NCBI GenBank assembly: GCA_003254905.1
Contig: QANU01056683.1
Location: forward strand, 24,609-88,608
Length of the DNA: 64,000 bases
Origin: Nissolia schottii
Taxonomy: Eukaryota; Streptophyta; Magnoliopsida; Fabales; Fabaceae
Direction: 5' to 3'
Below the pieces are notes generated by a model. The model had not been told where the DNA came from and ran no database searches. It saw nothing but the letters and a program-made list of their open reading frames with translations. Position 1 is the first letter of the stretch. Each line of letters opens with the position of its first letter. Of this stretch, positions 47,141-60,197 are shown one piece after another. The translations under genes were made by a program, and so were the position numbers.

Positions 47141-49289
47141 ACGTAGTTTTGAAATAATTTTTATGAATTTCTAAAAAATTATCTTCATAAATATTTTCAT
47201 AAATAACTGCTTTCATAAATAAAGAAACTTCTAAATAAATAATTTCACCATCATTAAAAGAAAATAATAAATAAATTCCTTCTACTAGGGTTTCATAAAA
47301 AAACAAGCATAATAAAATAATTTTTAAAATAAATACATAATATGAAAATAGATCGTAAAGAAAGTCATTCACTTAGAGTAAAGAAAGTTGACTCTCTCTC
47401 TCTCCCTCCCTCTGAAAACGGATCATTACAACACCATTTATGGACACACAATAAATATAGGCCTCTCTTGATGGGTCTCATAAATAATTGATGACACATA
47501 ATAAAAGTGCAATGTTACTATATAGCTCAAAGGGCTCATGTACAAAATTCACGAAACTTACTTGTATGGCCGATAACCAATGATGGGTGGTTGAAAGTGG
47601 TAACTCACGGAGAAAGAAAAATTGTCAAGCAACAAAACCACAAGGCTCTTCTTTCTCCTTCAATACTATCATTTGTCATTTTATTGACTTTCATTCGGGC
47701 TATAAATTGTTTCCTATAAAAGTGATAGGACTATTGCGTGAAGAGTAATGCTAGGATCTCCTAATTTATCTTCTTAATCATTTTCCTAACTATTAAATAA
47801 GGTAAAAAGTGACTTTTTTTATATAAATTTTAAGACATTGAATACATCCATTTTTAAACTAATTTAATAATTAGGAGGATTATTAGGTGAATGAATTAAA
47901 AAACCTTAACATTACACTTAAGGAAAAATGACTAGATTATGAAAATGTAGTTGAAATAAGACTAGATTATGGTGAAATAAAAGAAACTACAATTTTATGA
48001 AAATGTTTCACAATTGAGGACATATATCCCTACATTCTAAATTATGATTTTTTTTATAATTATTATCTAAGTTTAGAACTCGGGACGCTTGTTTCCAAAT
48101 TCTAAATTATTATAAATATTGAAATATTATATTTGCTTTATGTAAAATCGAAACAAAAATAATGAATTTTGTTATAGTTAAATTTAAAATTTGGGACAAT
48201 TTTTTTTTCAATTGTAATTAGTAACCATATTTTTGTAACAATTTTTTTATAACTATATTTTAATTCATTGTAACTCAAATATCCATATACTAAATTATGA
48301 AAATTTAGTTGAAATCAAGACTAAATTGTAGTGAAATAAAAGAAATTACAATTTTATGAGAATATTTTACAATTTGGGACATAAAAATATCCATAAAAAC
48401 TGAATCAAAATATTTTGGCAGCTTGTCGTGACTGAATTGTGGTTGACTAGATTCTGGCATCTCAGAGTCCACATGGCAGCTTTGTGCAGAGGGATAAGGG
48501 ACCATAAAAAGCTAATTACCGAAAGGGGTGGGGTCACCAGACACCAGCCCACCACACCACAACCGAACGCAGCATAAGGGCAAGAACGAGCTTTTTTGGG
48601 CCCGCACTCACATGCACAAAGAAAGAGCCACTTCCCATAGTTCCCAAGCCTCTTTAGGTCATTGGTCCCCTGCCTTACCAATTTCAAACACGTCCACACG
48701 ACAGTGCTAATTTTGCAACGTAATATTGTGTTTGTATTTATTTGTCTTGTGTGATGATTCATAATACGTCAAAGATATTTCACGAAAATTTTACAATATT
48801 ATATATTATATATTTTCATCTTCAATCCCAAGAATGCATGCCGATATTGCATGTTTCATTTAAATTCTTTACACTACAAATGAAAAGGACAAATCGGATA
48901 TTCTAATTTTTTTTTTAATTAGAAACAATCCTTTCGTTACCTCTAAGTTCTACTAAAAGTTTCAAAGAAAGGTAAAATCAAGTTGTAGAAAATTTTGTTT
49001 AATCGCGCTGACCTTTTTGAAGTAGACAAAAGTCCATCTAAAATGAAGGCATATATATGTGCTGCGAAGAAAACAATAAGGCGCGCTTTCCTTATGCATG
49101 TAACAGAACTATACATTTGTATATATAGATAAAAGGAAAAAAAAATCTATATGCGCAGTCCTTGTCCTCGTTCTATGCATAACATTAGATAATCCGTATG
49201 TTTTCTAATACAATACAAATATCAAACATTTCAGTGTATTAGACCATTCAGGGACGCATACTTTTGCATTTTCTATTGGATTCCATACA
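47141..49289. other. AT-rich intergenic DNA with a diverged direct repeat
   Basis: No gene. The block 47930-48035 (gattatgaaaatgtagttgaaat...acaattttatgaaaat) recurs at 48290-48390 in the same orientation. The ORF at 48762-48367 has no family signature. Confidence 0.5.
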
Positions 49290-49484
49290 TGTTACGAACT
49301 GAATAGGAAAAATATATAGTGTGTATGTATTGTAATATGAAGAAGTGTGTTTATAAGGAAAATGTATGTCTATTTATAGGTCTGTTACAGATAATCATTA
49401 TTAAATATAAAAGCAATCAAGATAAAATTTAAGGGTATCTTAACCGATAAGAGATTCTCTTAATATCCCTAAAATATATTAACA
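49290..49484 (-). mobile_element. 3' LTR of the Ty1/Copia element (195 bp)
   Basis: On the minus strand it starts TGTTAATATATTTTAGGG at 49484 directly after a polypurine tract, TTTGAGAGGGGGA (49497-49485). A TATA-like CCTATAAATAGAC is at about 49375, and it ends TTCGTAACA at 49290. Matching TGTTA/TAACA termini support the boundaries. The 5' LTR is not found in the window. Confidence 0.75.
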
Positions 49485-52400
49485 TCCCCCTCTCAAACTC
49501 AAGTAGGCGATGATGAAAACATCTTGAGTTTGGAAACCAGAGTGTGGAAGCGACCATGATGGCGACCCTTGGTGAATAGGTTAGCAGGTTGTTCAAGAGT
49601 CCCAATGGAGATGAGTTGAAGGGCACTACACAAAATGTGCTGGCGGATAAAATGGCAATCAATCTCAATATGTTTGGTGCGCTCATGGAATACATGATTA
49701 CGAGCAATCTGAATAGCACTACGACTATCACAATAGAGATCAGTAGGGGAGGATAGGGAGATGCCCAACTCATTAGAAGCCAATGTATCCAAAGGAGTTC
49801 TGATGTGGTGTCAGCAAGAGCACAATGCTCGGCTTTAGTACCAGAGTGAGCTATCAAAGTCTGTTTCTTGTTGTGTGATAGAGGGATTTTATCCCACGTC
49901 TTTATAATCCATAATTGAACATTGCATACTCAAATTGTGTGATTTCAATGGTTAATTTTCCCATAATTCCCCTTTCATGAGCATAATTGAGAAATCTGCT
50001 ATTTGATTGCACCGTTTTGAATAATTTTTAATTGCCTCGAGTAACTATGCGTTTAACATCTTGTGTTTGAGTTGTTAGAATCATAGTTAATCTAGTGTTG
50101 GTGCAAGAAGAGGAGCGAAAGGAGCAAGGAATTGAAAAAAAGAGCCAAATTGGAATTCTGAAAGACATCTCGCGCGAGACGTGACTTCATTTTGTGTGAG
50201 ACATAGCACACAGGAAGCAAGGATTTGGATTCTGGAAAGCATGTCGCACGAGATACTAACTCATCTCGCGTAAGACGTTGCAAATAGAGAGTGAGAAATA
50301 TGGCTCAATAAAGGTGTCTTGAGCGAGACACAATCGCAGAAGCCTAAAACCCTATTTTGTGATCCCAAAAGGTTATAAATAGACATAGGATCAACACAAT
50401 TAGAGAGGGAACGACACACATCAGCTCCCAACTGCTCTTAGGATTAGGTTTCTATAGTTTTTCCTTTATTTTTCCACATCTTACGATTAATGTTAGCGAT
50501 GCTTTGTTAGTTTCCGTTCATTCGAAGATTGTTGGAGCTCTCGCGGTCGCGTACGAGTTCCTTCGTGATTCGACTCATCTTTTCTATTAATAATTTAGGT
50601 TTTTCCATTTATTTTTTGATCTGTTCTTTTTCTCTCTTCTCTTTATTTATCGTGCGTTTTTATCCTTCATCCACGGAAGAGTAGTTTATTTAATATCTTA
50701 AATGCAGTAACTCTAGATTAGGATTTAATTGGAGGTTCTTGCGCTTAATGTTTATTCATGAATTGTTCCACCCCTAATTAGTAATATAGCGATTGCATGT
50801 TATTGGTTAGGGTTAATTCTAGGTTAATAGATCTTGATAATTGTAGGATTTATTGATTTAGGATTTAGGAACTTTTTTGTGAAAACTAAATAGATCTAAT
50901 TAGGTTGTGCAATTGATGCTTGGGGGATTGACGATTGTAGTCTCTTAAGTGAATTGCGTGTTAGTTAGAGATTTCAACTAACAACAACATCCCCTTTATG
51001 AATAATTAATTTAGGAATCAATGACAATAAATCCTTGAATCGAGAAACGTTGTAAGCATGATATTGCTTTAATTATTGTTCATTTACTTTTGTTTTAATT
51101 TCCCTTTTAAAATCAATTCAACCCCTCCCCCGTTAATTGCACTTGGAGTTGGCTTGTAAATTACTTCCTTAGAGACGACCAAGGTTAGCCCCCTTAACGA
51201 CATTTTTGGTGTGTGTCACTATGCCATGAGATAATAGAGTTCCCAAGGAAGATACGATACACAGTCGTAAAGTGACGATAGGTGGGATCGCCTCCCCAAT
51301 TAGCATTAGAGTAGCCTTTGAGGATCAAGGGAGAATAGGTAGAAAAGTGAAGCCCATGGAATAGTGTTCCCTTGACATAACAAAGAACGCGAAGGATAAC
51401 AACATAGTGAGTAAACCGCAGAACAGTCATAAATTGACTGACCAAGTGTACAGGAAATATCAGGGCGAGTAACTGTCTTGTAGATCAAGATTTCAACCAA
51501 TTGTATATAAAGAGTATGATTATCAAGCACTGTACCATCCGTAGGTGTAAAACAAACATTAGTCTCAAGAGGGGTAAATTCTGTGCAGCTATCTATAAGT
51601 CCAGCTCAAGAAATAAGATTAAAGGCATACTTGGCTTGGGATAAACAAATACCTTAAGTGGAGGAAAGAACTTCAAGACCCAGGAAATAACTTCGAGGGC
51701 CAAGATCTTTTATTTCAAAATGGTGGTTCAAGGACTTTTTAAGAACGGTAATGTCTGAGGTGTCATCGCCAGTAATGATCATATCATCAACATAGAGTAG
51801 TAGTAACACAGAACCTCGGTCAATCCAACGGATGAAGAGGGCAGAGTCATGTGGACTAGATGAGAACCCAAGTTGTCTGACAATAGAGCTGAACTTGGAA
51901 AACCATGCATGGGGGGCCCTGCTTAAGGCCATACAAGGCCTTACATAGATGACAGATGTTGTTTGGTGGACAAGTATAACTCAAGGGAGGTCGCACGTAA
52001 ACTTCCTCCTCCAAGTCACCATTGAGGAAGGTATTCTTCACATCCATTTGGATAAGAGTCCATCTTTGAGTCACTCTGATAGCAAGTAGAGTCCGGACAT
52101 AAGTGATGCAAGCAACAGGAGCAAAGGTCTCCTTATAATCAATCCCATATTCTTGAGTAAAACCCTTAGCAACCAAGCGGGCTTTGTATTGTTCAATAGA
52201 GCCATTAGAGTAATCTTGATTTTGTACACCCACTTGCATCCCACAAGTTTCTTATTAGAAGGAGGATCAACCAAGTCCCAAGCGTGATTCTTCTCTAATG
52301 CTTGTAACTCTTCTTGCATAGCAAGCTGCCAATGAGGGTCTGTGGAGGCTTTTTTATAGGACTGAGGTTCATGTCAGTAAAGCATGGTAGAAAAATAGTA

Positions 52401-54180
52401 ATAATCATGGAGATAAGAAAGTGAATTTTATACCCTTGTTAGACTCTTAGAGTCGGAGGGATAACTGATGATGGATCCACGTTCTAGGCTTGTTCAGTAA
52501 GAACTGATGTACCATTAGAAGGGGGTGGAAGCTCACCTAAAGAACGTACATTAGAGTCACTAGGAAAAAGATCAATGGAGGGATTCATGAAGAGAGGACT
52601 TGAGGTGGAAGGAATGGACTTGAAGGTGGACAAAGATGAGAACATATGGTGTTCCCAAAAGATGACTTGTTATGAGATATGGATACACTGAGAGATAGGA
52701 TCCCACCAACGATAACCTTTTTTCTTTATCCCATAGCCAAGAAAGCAACAAAGGCGGGCATGAGATTCAAGTTTAGTATACTCATGGGGTTGAAGAAGCA
52801 CAAAACATGCACAACCAAAAACCTTCATGGAATTATAATCTGGGGAATTATGGTATAGACAATCAAAAGGAGAGACATTACCAAGGACAGAGGATGGTAG
52901 TTGATTGATGACATAGACATCAGTGAGGGCAGCTTAGCCCCAAGCTCGTTTAAGACAAGAAGAAGAGATAAGCATAACATGAATAGAGTCAAGAATGTGA
53001 CGATGCTTTCTCTCTGCACGACCATTTTATTGAGAGATACTAGGACAAGAAAACTCAGATAGAGTATCCTGTTCATCAAGAAATGTCAAAAGCTTTGAGC
53101 CACGATATTCCATGGCATTGTCATGTCGAAAAACTTTAACTACCTTAGAGAATTGTGTTTCAATCATTGTGGCAAATTCAATGTAAATTTGAGGCAATTC
53201 ATGATGATTCTTTATTAGATATATCCAAGTATAGTTTACGTAATCATCAATAAATATGACAAAATATCGAGATTCTCCCATAATGGGAGTGGGAGCTTGT
53301 CTCCACATATCAGAATGCACAAGATCAAAAGGTGAATAAGAAACATATATACTTATATTAAAGGATAAAACTGGCTCTTTAGCAGTTTGACATGAAATGC
53401 AATCAAAAAATTCACTACCAAAAGATTCTAAAGTTCTTGTGGAAAGGAGAGGACACATTTTGCCCAATGAATTGTGAGCAAAACATTGATGCCATAGTTG
53501 GAGGGAAGTAGATGTGGAAGCGGCGTAGATGGGTAAAATAGATAGAACATGGAGATTAGTAAGCTCAAACAACCTTCAAATCTTACATCCAATCTCAATA
53601 ACTTTTCCTGTCTGGGGATCCTGCACACGATAACCAGAAGGAGAAAATTTTATTTTGTAACCGAGATCATATAATTGACTCATCGAGATATGATAAAAAT
53701 TCAGTTTGGGGATAAGGTATGTGTTTGGTAAAGTGAGATTGGACAAGTAGATGGAACCCTGATGGCTAATGGTCATAAGAGACCCATTCGAAGTGTGTAT
53801 AGAGGGTGCAACATCAGTAGTATTAATGGAAGAAAAAATGTGGGAAGTAGATTTCATGTGATTACAACAAGAAGAATCAAAGTACCATCTATTGTTACCT
53901 GAGGTAGTGGATAAAGTAGCAAGAGTATTATTGGAAATGGAAATAAGTTGTTTAAGCAGTGACTCGATATCACTAGTGGAAATGCCAGATGGAATTGATG
54001 TAGAGGCTGGTGATCCATTAGTTGTAGCGGTGGTGGAAAGTACAGGTCTGGAAGAAGTGGAACGATGTTGAGACTTATGTTGAGTAGACTTGGGTGGTGG
54101 GCACTTAGAGCAATTCGCAATCAAGTGAACTGGCAACTTACAGTTTTGACAGACTAAGCAGGGGCTGGTGGCAATGATGT
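49485..54180 (-). mobile_element. Decayed Ty1/Copia gag-pol, interrupted by a solo LTR
   Basis: In minus-strand order: zinc knuckle CQNCKLPVHLIANC (about 54150-54109), protease-like WYFDSSCCNHM, pre-integrase LWHQCFAHNSLG (about 53500), integrase FVIFIDDYVNYTWIYL (about 53265), reverse transcriptase KLVGCKWVYKIK (about 52245), FAPVACI..LLAI and the intact catalytic YVDDMIITGDD (about 51790), RNase H GYSNANWGGDP (about 51310), and after the insertion TKAEHCALADTTSELLW. Many frameshifts and stops make it non-functional. The gag N-terminus is cut off at 54180 by the LTR copy there. Confidence 0.9.
49872..51218 (+). mobile_element. Solo LTR (about 1.35 kb) inserted in Copia RNase H
   Basis: It starts near TGTGTGATAGAGGG (49872) and ends GTGTGTGTCA (51218). 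It separates Copia codons that should be adjacent (SWHS and KKQT). A TATA-like GGTTATAAATAGACATAGG is at about 50380. The leader region is CT-rich. No PBS, PPT or coding content. The target duplication is not clear. Its end matches 45457-45601. Confidence 0.7.
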
Positions 54181-56772
54181 TGTAACACCCTAGCCAACTA
54201 CGTACGCTTAAGTCGTAAGCAATGCTCACTAGTTTGGTATTTGCTTTGGTTGGAATACCTTTAGTCCTATATTGCCTTTGAAAATATTCTTTTACTGAAA
54301 ATATGGACCAATTTCAGAATTTTTACTTGGTTAATGAAACATGAAGTACGAGCCATGAGTGTGATAGAGATATATAATGTAAGCGATAGAGCTTGGAATG
54401 CTTAAATGTCTAATAGTCATCATGTATAGGAAGTCAAAGCAATCATGACAAACTTAGCATTCATTCAACATAGTGGTCCAAGATTCATTACACATTTAAT
54501 TACATAAGTACTAATACATTTACAGCACATAAAATAACAAAGACTAATGGCATACTAATCCATTTAGCCTATACAAAACGTATACATATAATCAGCATGG
54601 TAGAAATATAATATTGCTGCTTCATAGAGAGTACGATGTTTACTCCTCCTCTGAATCCTCTTTGGGGTCTTCCTCCTCCTTAAGGGTCTTCCGCCATGGG
54701 GTCTTCTTCGTCGGGATCCTCCTCCTCGGGTGAATCCTTCTCAGGGGAGTCGTCCTCCTCGGATCTCCACTCTGCCTCAGTTATGCCAAATAAGCCCCAC
54801 TGCCTAGGGTCAAGACTTGAGGGTCCTACTTCTGCCTCATGTGTTCACAGGGAGAATCAGTATCCCATCATAGGGGTGACTCTTTTTCTTGCTGTCCGAC
54901 GAGAATGTTGACCCAAGAACTTTGGCGGGGGATCCACGGAGCGTGGATCCATCTCAACGTCTTTTTCGTACACGCCAGAATCAGCTTCCTTAATGACAAT
55001 GGGAGTATCAAGGTGCGAGCCTGGGCCCAGAGAACAATCTAGAGAGGTAGCAAGTGCTGGCGGTAGAATGCCCTGTGTGTCAGCGGGGGCAAGTGTAAGG
55101 GTTATTGTGATGATCCCCATGGTGGGGTCAGTTCTCGTGCTCGAGAACAGGATCTGAGTCCCGTGGCTCCTTGAAAAACTCACCATCTGGTCCTGGAATC
55201 ATAAACGAATGGGGGTGAGAACGTTACGTTCTCAGTGGGAATCCTATGGGGCCTAATTATCAGTTTTTGATTCATTTATGGTCCCACCGCTCAGGGGGTC
55301 TGTAGGTACCAATGTATACTAAAATCCTTACTTATTATTGTTCATACTAGTCTTGAGCAACTTTATGTAATTTATTAGCTGACTGGGGAATTTCTAATCT
55401 TTGCATTACCTATAAAGGATAAGTTATCGTGCTTTCTAATCATGTTCGCTCGAGTAACGTGACCTAGTATCACATACTCCCGTATCTCATAACCTCATAG
55501 GGGCAGTCTCATGAAACCTTTTTCACTCGACATTGCCTTATCACGTATACATAAAATCATCATATATAGCGCATATATCATGCATGAAGGGATCTGGGAG
55601 TTCTCTTATGCGCCCTGTCATGTACCTCCATCAGGGAAGCATCCTTTTTGTCCTTTCTTGTCCATCATTCCCTTTTGTACCCAGTGGGATTGTCGTCCTC
55701 TTGCTGTGTACAACCTACTCCGTATTCGTATTTAAAATCAAGGAAGAGCTCATACCTGAGGTGGTAGCGAACCACAGATGCATTTAGCATCAACATATTC
55801 ATATAAATGACTGTCCCTGCATGCAGGGTGGTGAGGGGCTGCCCTTACAGCATCACTAGGGGTGGACTCATGCTTTCGTATCATATTCTGGCTTTCGTAG
55901 CATACTTTGCATACGTAGCATAAACTTTCCTTTCTTTCATCGTATAATATCATAATGCTTAAAAACACAACTGACTTGATTGAACGACAACGCATGGCAT
56001 AAATCGTTCGATGAACTAGGATCTCTACTCACCTAGAGTTACTAAAAAAGAAAGAACATCATTGGGAGACTCCTAATGAGATGATGTAGATGCTGGGTAT
56101 GAAAGACATGAATAACATATTCAAAACTAAAGGAGACACTAACTGGTCACCTACACTACAGCACAATTGCGCCCTACTAGCATAATGGCATCGTAGTGCA
56201 ACTGTGCCCTACTGGCGTAGTAGTGCCATAATGCTATAGCGCTCTCCTAGCACCATGACACTAGCCCTGAGACCAAAACTAAAAAGAGGAAAAGAGACTA
56301 GGAACTTACAAAAATAAAGGAAGCAGAGAGGACGTCGTCTTCTCCTTCCAAAAGTTGCCTTGAGCACCCACGCTCTACGGAGATGGCATAAGTTAAACTC
56401 AAGAAAGTTCTCACGTTGAAAGGACCTTGACAAAGTGCATATGGGCACTAAAGAAGATGGAAAAGACAAGTAGATGTCTACTTATCTAATAGATGAGGAA
56501 AAAGCTAATAAGGGGTGTGTATATATATATCACACTACTCCCAACAGAGCTCGGCGATATAGGACTTCTCACTCCCAATGTTTTTGCGCGCTGCCAGCAT
56601 AATAGGGCTCTAAGCATTAGCGCTATGGCATTATTGGAGCACCATGGCACCCTAACCAAGGGCTACAAGGCCTACTCAAGGGCCTTTGAACCTCCTTGGG
56701 TCCACTATGACCCTTCCTACGATCTCCCTAACCCTTCCCAAGTGCACTTGAAGGTATGAGGCATCACAATTG
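54181..56772 (-). mobile_element. Second large-LTR copy with internal ORF remnant
   Basis: On the plus strand it starts TGTAACACCCTAGCC (54181), the inverse of the end at 7624. It follows the 5750-7624 region in reverse: the block 'cccactgagaacg.aacgttctca' (about 55215-55240), 'gagctct..ccat' and the acidic ORF. The far end is uncertain; TGTGATGCC (minus, 56772) is the best guess. A TATA-like tatatatata is at about 56520. It lies against the truncated Copia gag. Confidence 0.65.
54650..55175 (-). pseudogene. Diverged copy of the LTR-internal acidic ORF
   Basis: The minus-strand frame reads LDTPIVIKEADSGVYEKDVE followed by MDPRSVDPPPKF. It parallels SLDxPIMIEDDD..YQKDVEIDPCSLRPxP of the 6443-7134 ORF. 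The C-terminal part, in shifted frames at about 54740-54647, has EEEDPDEEDPMAEDP and KEEEDPKEDSEEE. Only one unit is present, not two. Stops and frameshifts break it. Function unknown. Confidence 0.5.
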
Positions 56773-57319
56773 GGATATTAGGTCAACTTCCACACGGCAA
56801 TAAAAATGTCACTTGACATTAGTGGGGTGCCACCTAGGATGTGTTGACGTGGACTACCATTACTTCACATCATTAATTAACAATCAAGACTAAAATTAAG
56901 GATTAACGTTAAAATGTTTTGAAATTTTTATACCAAAACTAGAGTATAAATTTTATAAGAACCAAAACTTGAATTGCCAATATTTGTAAGACAAAAAATG
57001 ACTTCTTTACGTCATTATTATACTATGGGTTTTGTTAAGGAACTAAAAAAAATGTTTTTAGTGTTTTTAATGGATTTAATTTATTAAGGATTTAAAAAAC
57101 TTATGTTTTCAATACAAAATCTCTTTTTAATTCCTTAATAGGTGCCCTTACGGGGCGTGTGGTTTGTAGAATGTTTTTACTATTCCTAGGAATAACATTC
57201 CTAGGAAAAGCTTTCCTAAAAATATACTTTGAAGGTGTTTGGTTGCAAATTGAATTATTAACAACATTCCTGGGAAAACAATATACTTTTCAAAACATAC
57301 CCTTTACATAAATTATGCA
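56773..57319. other. Intergenic DNA, no gene
   Basis: A tttcctagg-type repeated block lies at 57183-57215. 57154 onward resembles a Harbinger-type end but no partner end was found. Confidence 0.4.
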
Positions 57320-57900
57320 TGTTTGTGGTGGTCCGCCGCCGTTCAGCGGTAGTTCGTCATTGCTTGACGGCGGACCACTAATACTCGACAGTGGTTTATC
57401 ATTGTCCGTCTGTGGTTTGTCCTCATCCAGTGGTGGTTCATCCCCATTCGTTGGTGGTTTGTCTCCATCTGAAGGTGGTCCATCTCCATTCAGAGGTAGC
57501 TTATCTTTGTTAAGGTGTTTTTGTCAGTAGATCTTCATTGGCCAATGGTGGTCCGTCGTCGTTCGGTAGTGATTCGTCGCTATTCATTAGTGGTCCTTCA
57601 TTGGTCGGGGTGTTCCTTTTTTGACTGGCAGCTGTTCGTCCCTAGCCAGCAACTGTATGTCTTCGTCTATTGCTGGTGGTCCACTACCATACACATTTTT
57701 CCATCACCGTCTAGCGATGACTTGTCATCCTCCAATGGTGGTATGATGTCAGCCGCTGGTGGTCCGTCGTTGTCTGGCAGTGGTCCGTCATCGTCTGACA
57801 GTGCTCCAAAATTCAGTGTCAGTACTCCATAGACGGACATCGGTGGTCAATTGGTGAGCAGCAATGGTCGACCGACAATCAACGGTGGTCAATAGGGGAA
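57320..57900 (+). repeat. Degenerate ~27-30 bp minisatellite
   Basis: Variants of 'ggtggtccgtcgtcgttcggcagt' repeat many times, for example at 57330, 57375, 57425, 57470, 57545 and 57750. It gives a pseudo-coding frame of GGxSPFxGG repeats at 57315-57530 that I do not regard as a gene. Confidence 0.75.
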
Positions 57901-58104
57901 AACAGTAATCAGCTGACGGATGGCGTTGGTTGACCGGTTAGTGGCAACTATTAACTGTGGGTGATTTGACAATAGTTATAAAACTGAAAAGGGCAGCATA
58001 TTTGTTTCTTTTTATGATAATTGCTTAGATTTCAATCCTGTACAAATAAGTCAAGCAAAGCAATAAGCTTCCTTGGTCAAGAAGAGTTAGGGGAACATTG
58101 GAGG

Positions 58105-59069
58105 TAGGGGTGAACACGGGTCGGGTCGGGTAAGACTCGCCCATGTCACTAATCTGACCTAACAAACGGCGGGCAGATCGGGTCGGGTAAAAATTGCAAT
58201 TTTTTTATGGGTACCCGCTAGACTCGCAACCCTCCCGGGTCAGGTAGGTTTGGACGGGTCGGCGGGTGACCCGCCCTCTTTTTTTTATGGGCTAGCTTGG
58301 TGTCACAACCCTTTTTTTCTAGTCACAAAACCTTACACTCTTGAAACCCATTTCTTGAAGACAAAAACTTGGTCTTAGCCCAATAAGTTACCATTATCAA
58401 GAACTCATTTAGTCCTCATTTTTTATGCTAGAGACTTGGGCTTGGCCCATTAGGTCAGTGATCTTGACCTAAGTTCAAGAGATTCTATTAAAATGCAAAT
58501 TATAATAAACCCTAATAAGGTTAATTGATTCAGTTCAAAATTAGGGTTAAATTAGGAAAAATAAAACCAAACCTAATCGGAGAGTGGAGACACGGTGGCG
58601 GCCTGGCGGAGGTCCGAGGGACACGGTGGGCGGTGGCGATGCTGTTGGCAGCGGGAGACGAAGGCGAAGGCGAGGTGGAGGGGAGGGGCAGAGACGAAGG
58701 TGAGGTGGCAGTGGGAAACGAAGATGAAGGGTTGGTGGCCGACGGCGTGGTCAGCGATGGCAGACTCGCAGCACAGGTGGGGGTCGCGGGTGGGGACGCA
58801 GCGGATGGGAATGGGGTCGCGGGTGGGGAATGGGGTCGAAGGAGAAGGAGACGAAGCTGCAAACCAAATGCCAAATGCTTACAGCCTTACACTTATGATA
58901 TATATATTCGGGTCACGGGTGGGATCAGGTTTAAAAGTCTGAATCCGAGACTGGACCCGTCTAACCACGCGGATCTGGTGGGTCTCACCCGCCGACCCGC
59001 CTAACCCAACCCGAGCGGGTCGGATTGGGTCGGATCTGGCGGGTTGGGTTAAACCCGTGTTCATCCCTA
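58105..59069. mobile_element. hAT-like non-autonomous element, 965 bp
   Basis: The ends are TAGGGGTGAACACGGG and CCGTGTTCATCCCTA, flanked by the perfect octamer ATTGGAGG (58097-58104 and 59070-59077). Subterminal gggtcgggt repeats are present at both ends. The G-rich ORFs inside (58525-59004, 58595-58942) are overlapping frames over a GGTGGC/GGGGAC-rich stretch. No transposase is recognised. An 8-bp duplication with TAGGG ends is the hAT pattern. Confidence 0.9.
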
Positions 59070-59077
59070 ATTGGAGG

Positions 59078-60197
59078 GAACCCGGAATGTGAAATACAAA
59101 CTCAACCCAAGCTGTTAACTTCAACATCCCTTTCTTCACCAAACTCTTCTTTATCATTAGATTCTTCAAAATACCACCTTTAGATTGAGTATGAACGAAG
59201 AGAACCTCAACGGGACCCACTTATAGACATAGACTCTAGACTAGATTTGGTTAGTTTCTTAGGATGTGATGTAAGCATAATCTTGCATTAGATTTTAAAT
59301 GTCTTCCTGGTAGTGCAATCTACGCCGTAAAACAGTAGAAATCGTTAACTACCAAAAGGAATATATGGGATTAGGCTTGGTATGTAAATAAACAATATAT
59401 TTTTTTAATGGTCTCATTCAAAGGGTCGGTTGCTTTGTTGCTGTGTGATCATGTGCATTTGTGCTAGTCTTTGAGCTCTGAAGAAATTACGAATTCTGAT
59501 TTCAGGCCATTGTCTCTTAGCTAGAGATGATGATAATTCATTGCCAGGCTTAAACCATACATTTCTCACCAAAACGCAAAGTAGAGGTTACCCATAGCAG
59601 TGACTAAAGAAAAATGTTATTTGTATTCATTTAGTAGAGATCATACCAACTCACACTTTATTTATTATTAAATATGATATTTTAATGAAGTGTAGGTCTT
59701 AATAAATTTTCATCTAATAATAAATAAGACAAAAATCAACCTAGTGACCCATGCAAAATAGTCTACATAATACCATTCACAACTAATATATACCTATGGT
59801 CAAAATGCAAGTGGCGACTGTCATAAGGGGGAAATGGTTATTGTCCACTTCTTGTTGACGCTGCTTTGCTTGTATATTTGTTTTGGATTCCAATAATTAA
59901 TGTTTACTCATTGCATCTGATTTTATTGAAGGGAATGAATCCAAAACAACTATTAAATCAAGAGTATTTTAAAATATTATGATAAAATGAATAAAAAGGA
60001 GTGAAAATAGTCACTCTCATGATTACAATTTTATTTTTTTGGTAAGTTGTCATGATTACAATTTGTATTATATATTATGGAAGTTGGCATCTGCATTTGT
60101 TGAAAGACATTGATGGCGTTTTTTAACTAATGGAGTCATTTTCTGAAGTTAAAATAAAATTGCAAATTAAGATACACACATAAATTGTGTATAATAG
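59078..60197. other. AT-rich intergenic DNA, nothing recognised
   Basis: No ORF or repeat boundary supported. Confidence 0.5.

Noticed and set aside
57150-57180. Harbinger-like left end after TTA (cggggcgtgtggtttg)
   Set aside because: No matching inverted right end was found downstream.
57315-57832. Ser/Gly-rich repeat ORFs
   Set aside because: Products of the 27-30 bp minisatellite.
58525-59004. Overlapping Gly/Arg-rich ORFs
   Set aside because: Inside the hAT-like element. All three frames are open because of the G-rich composition.
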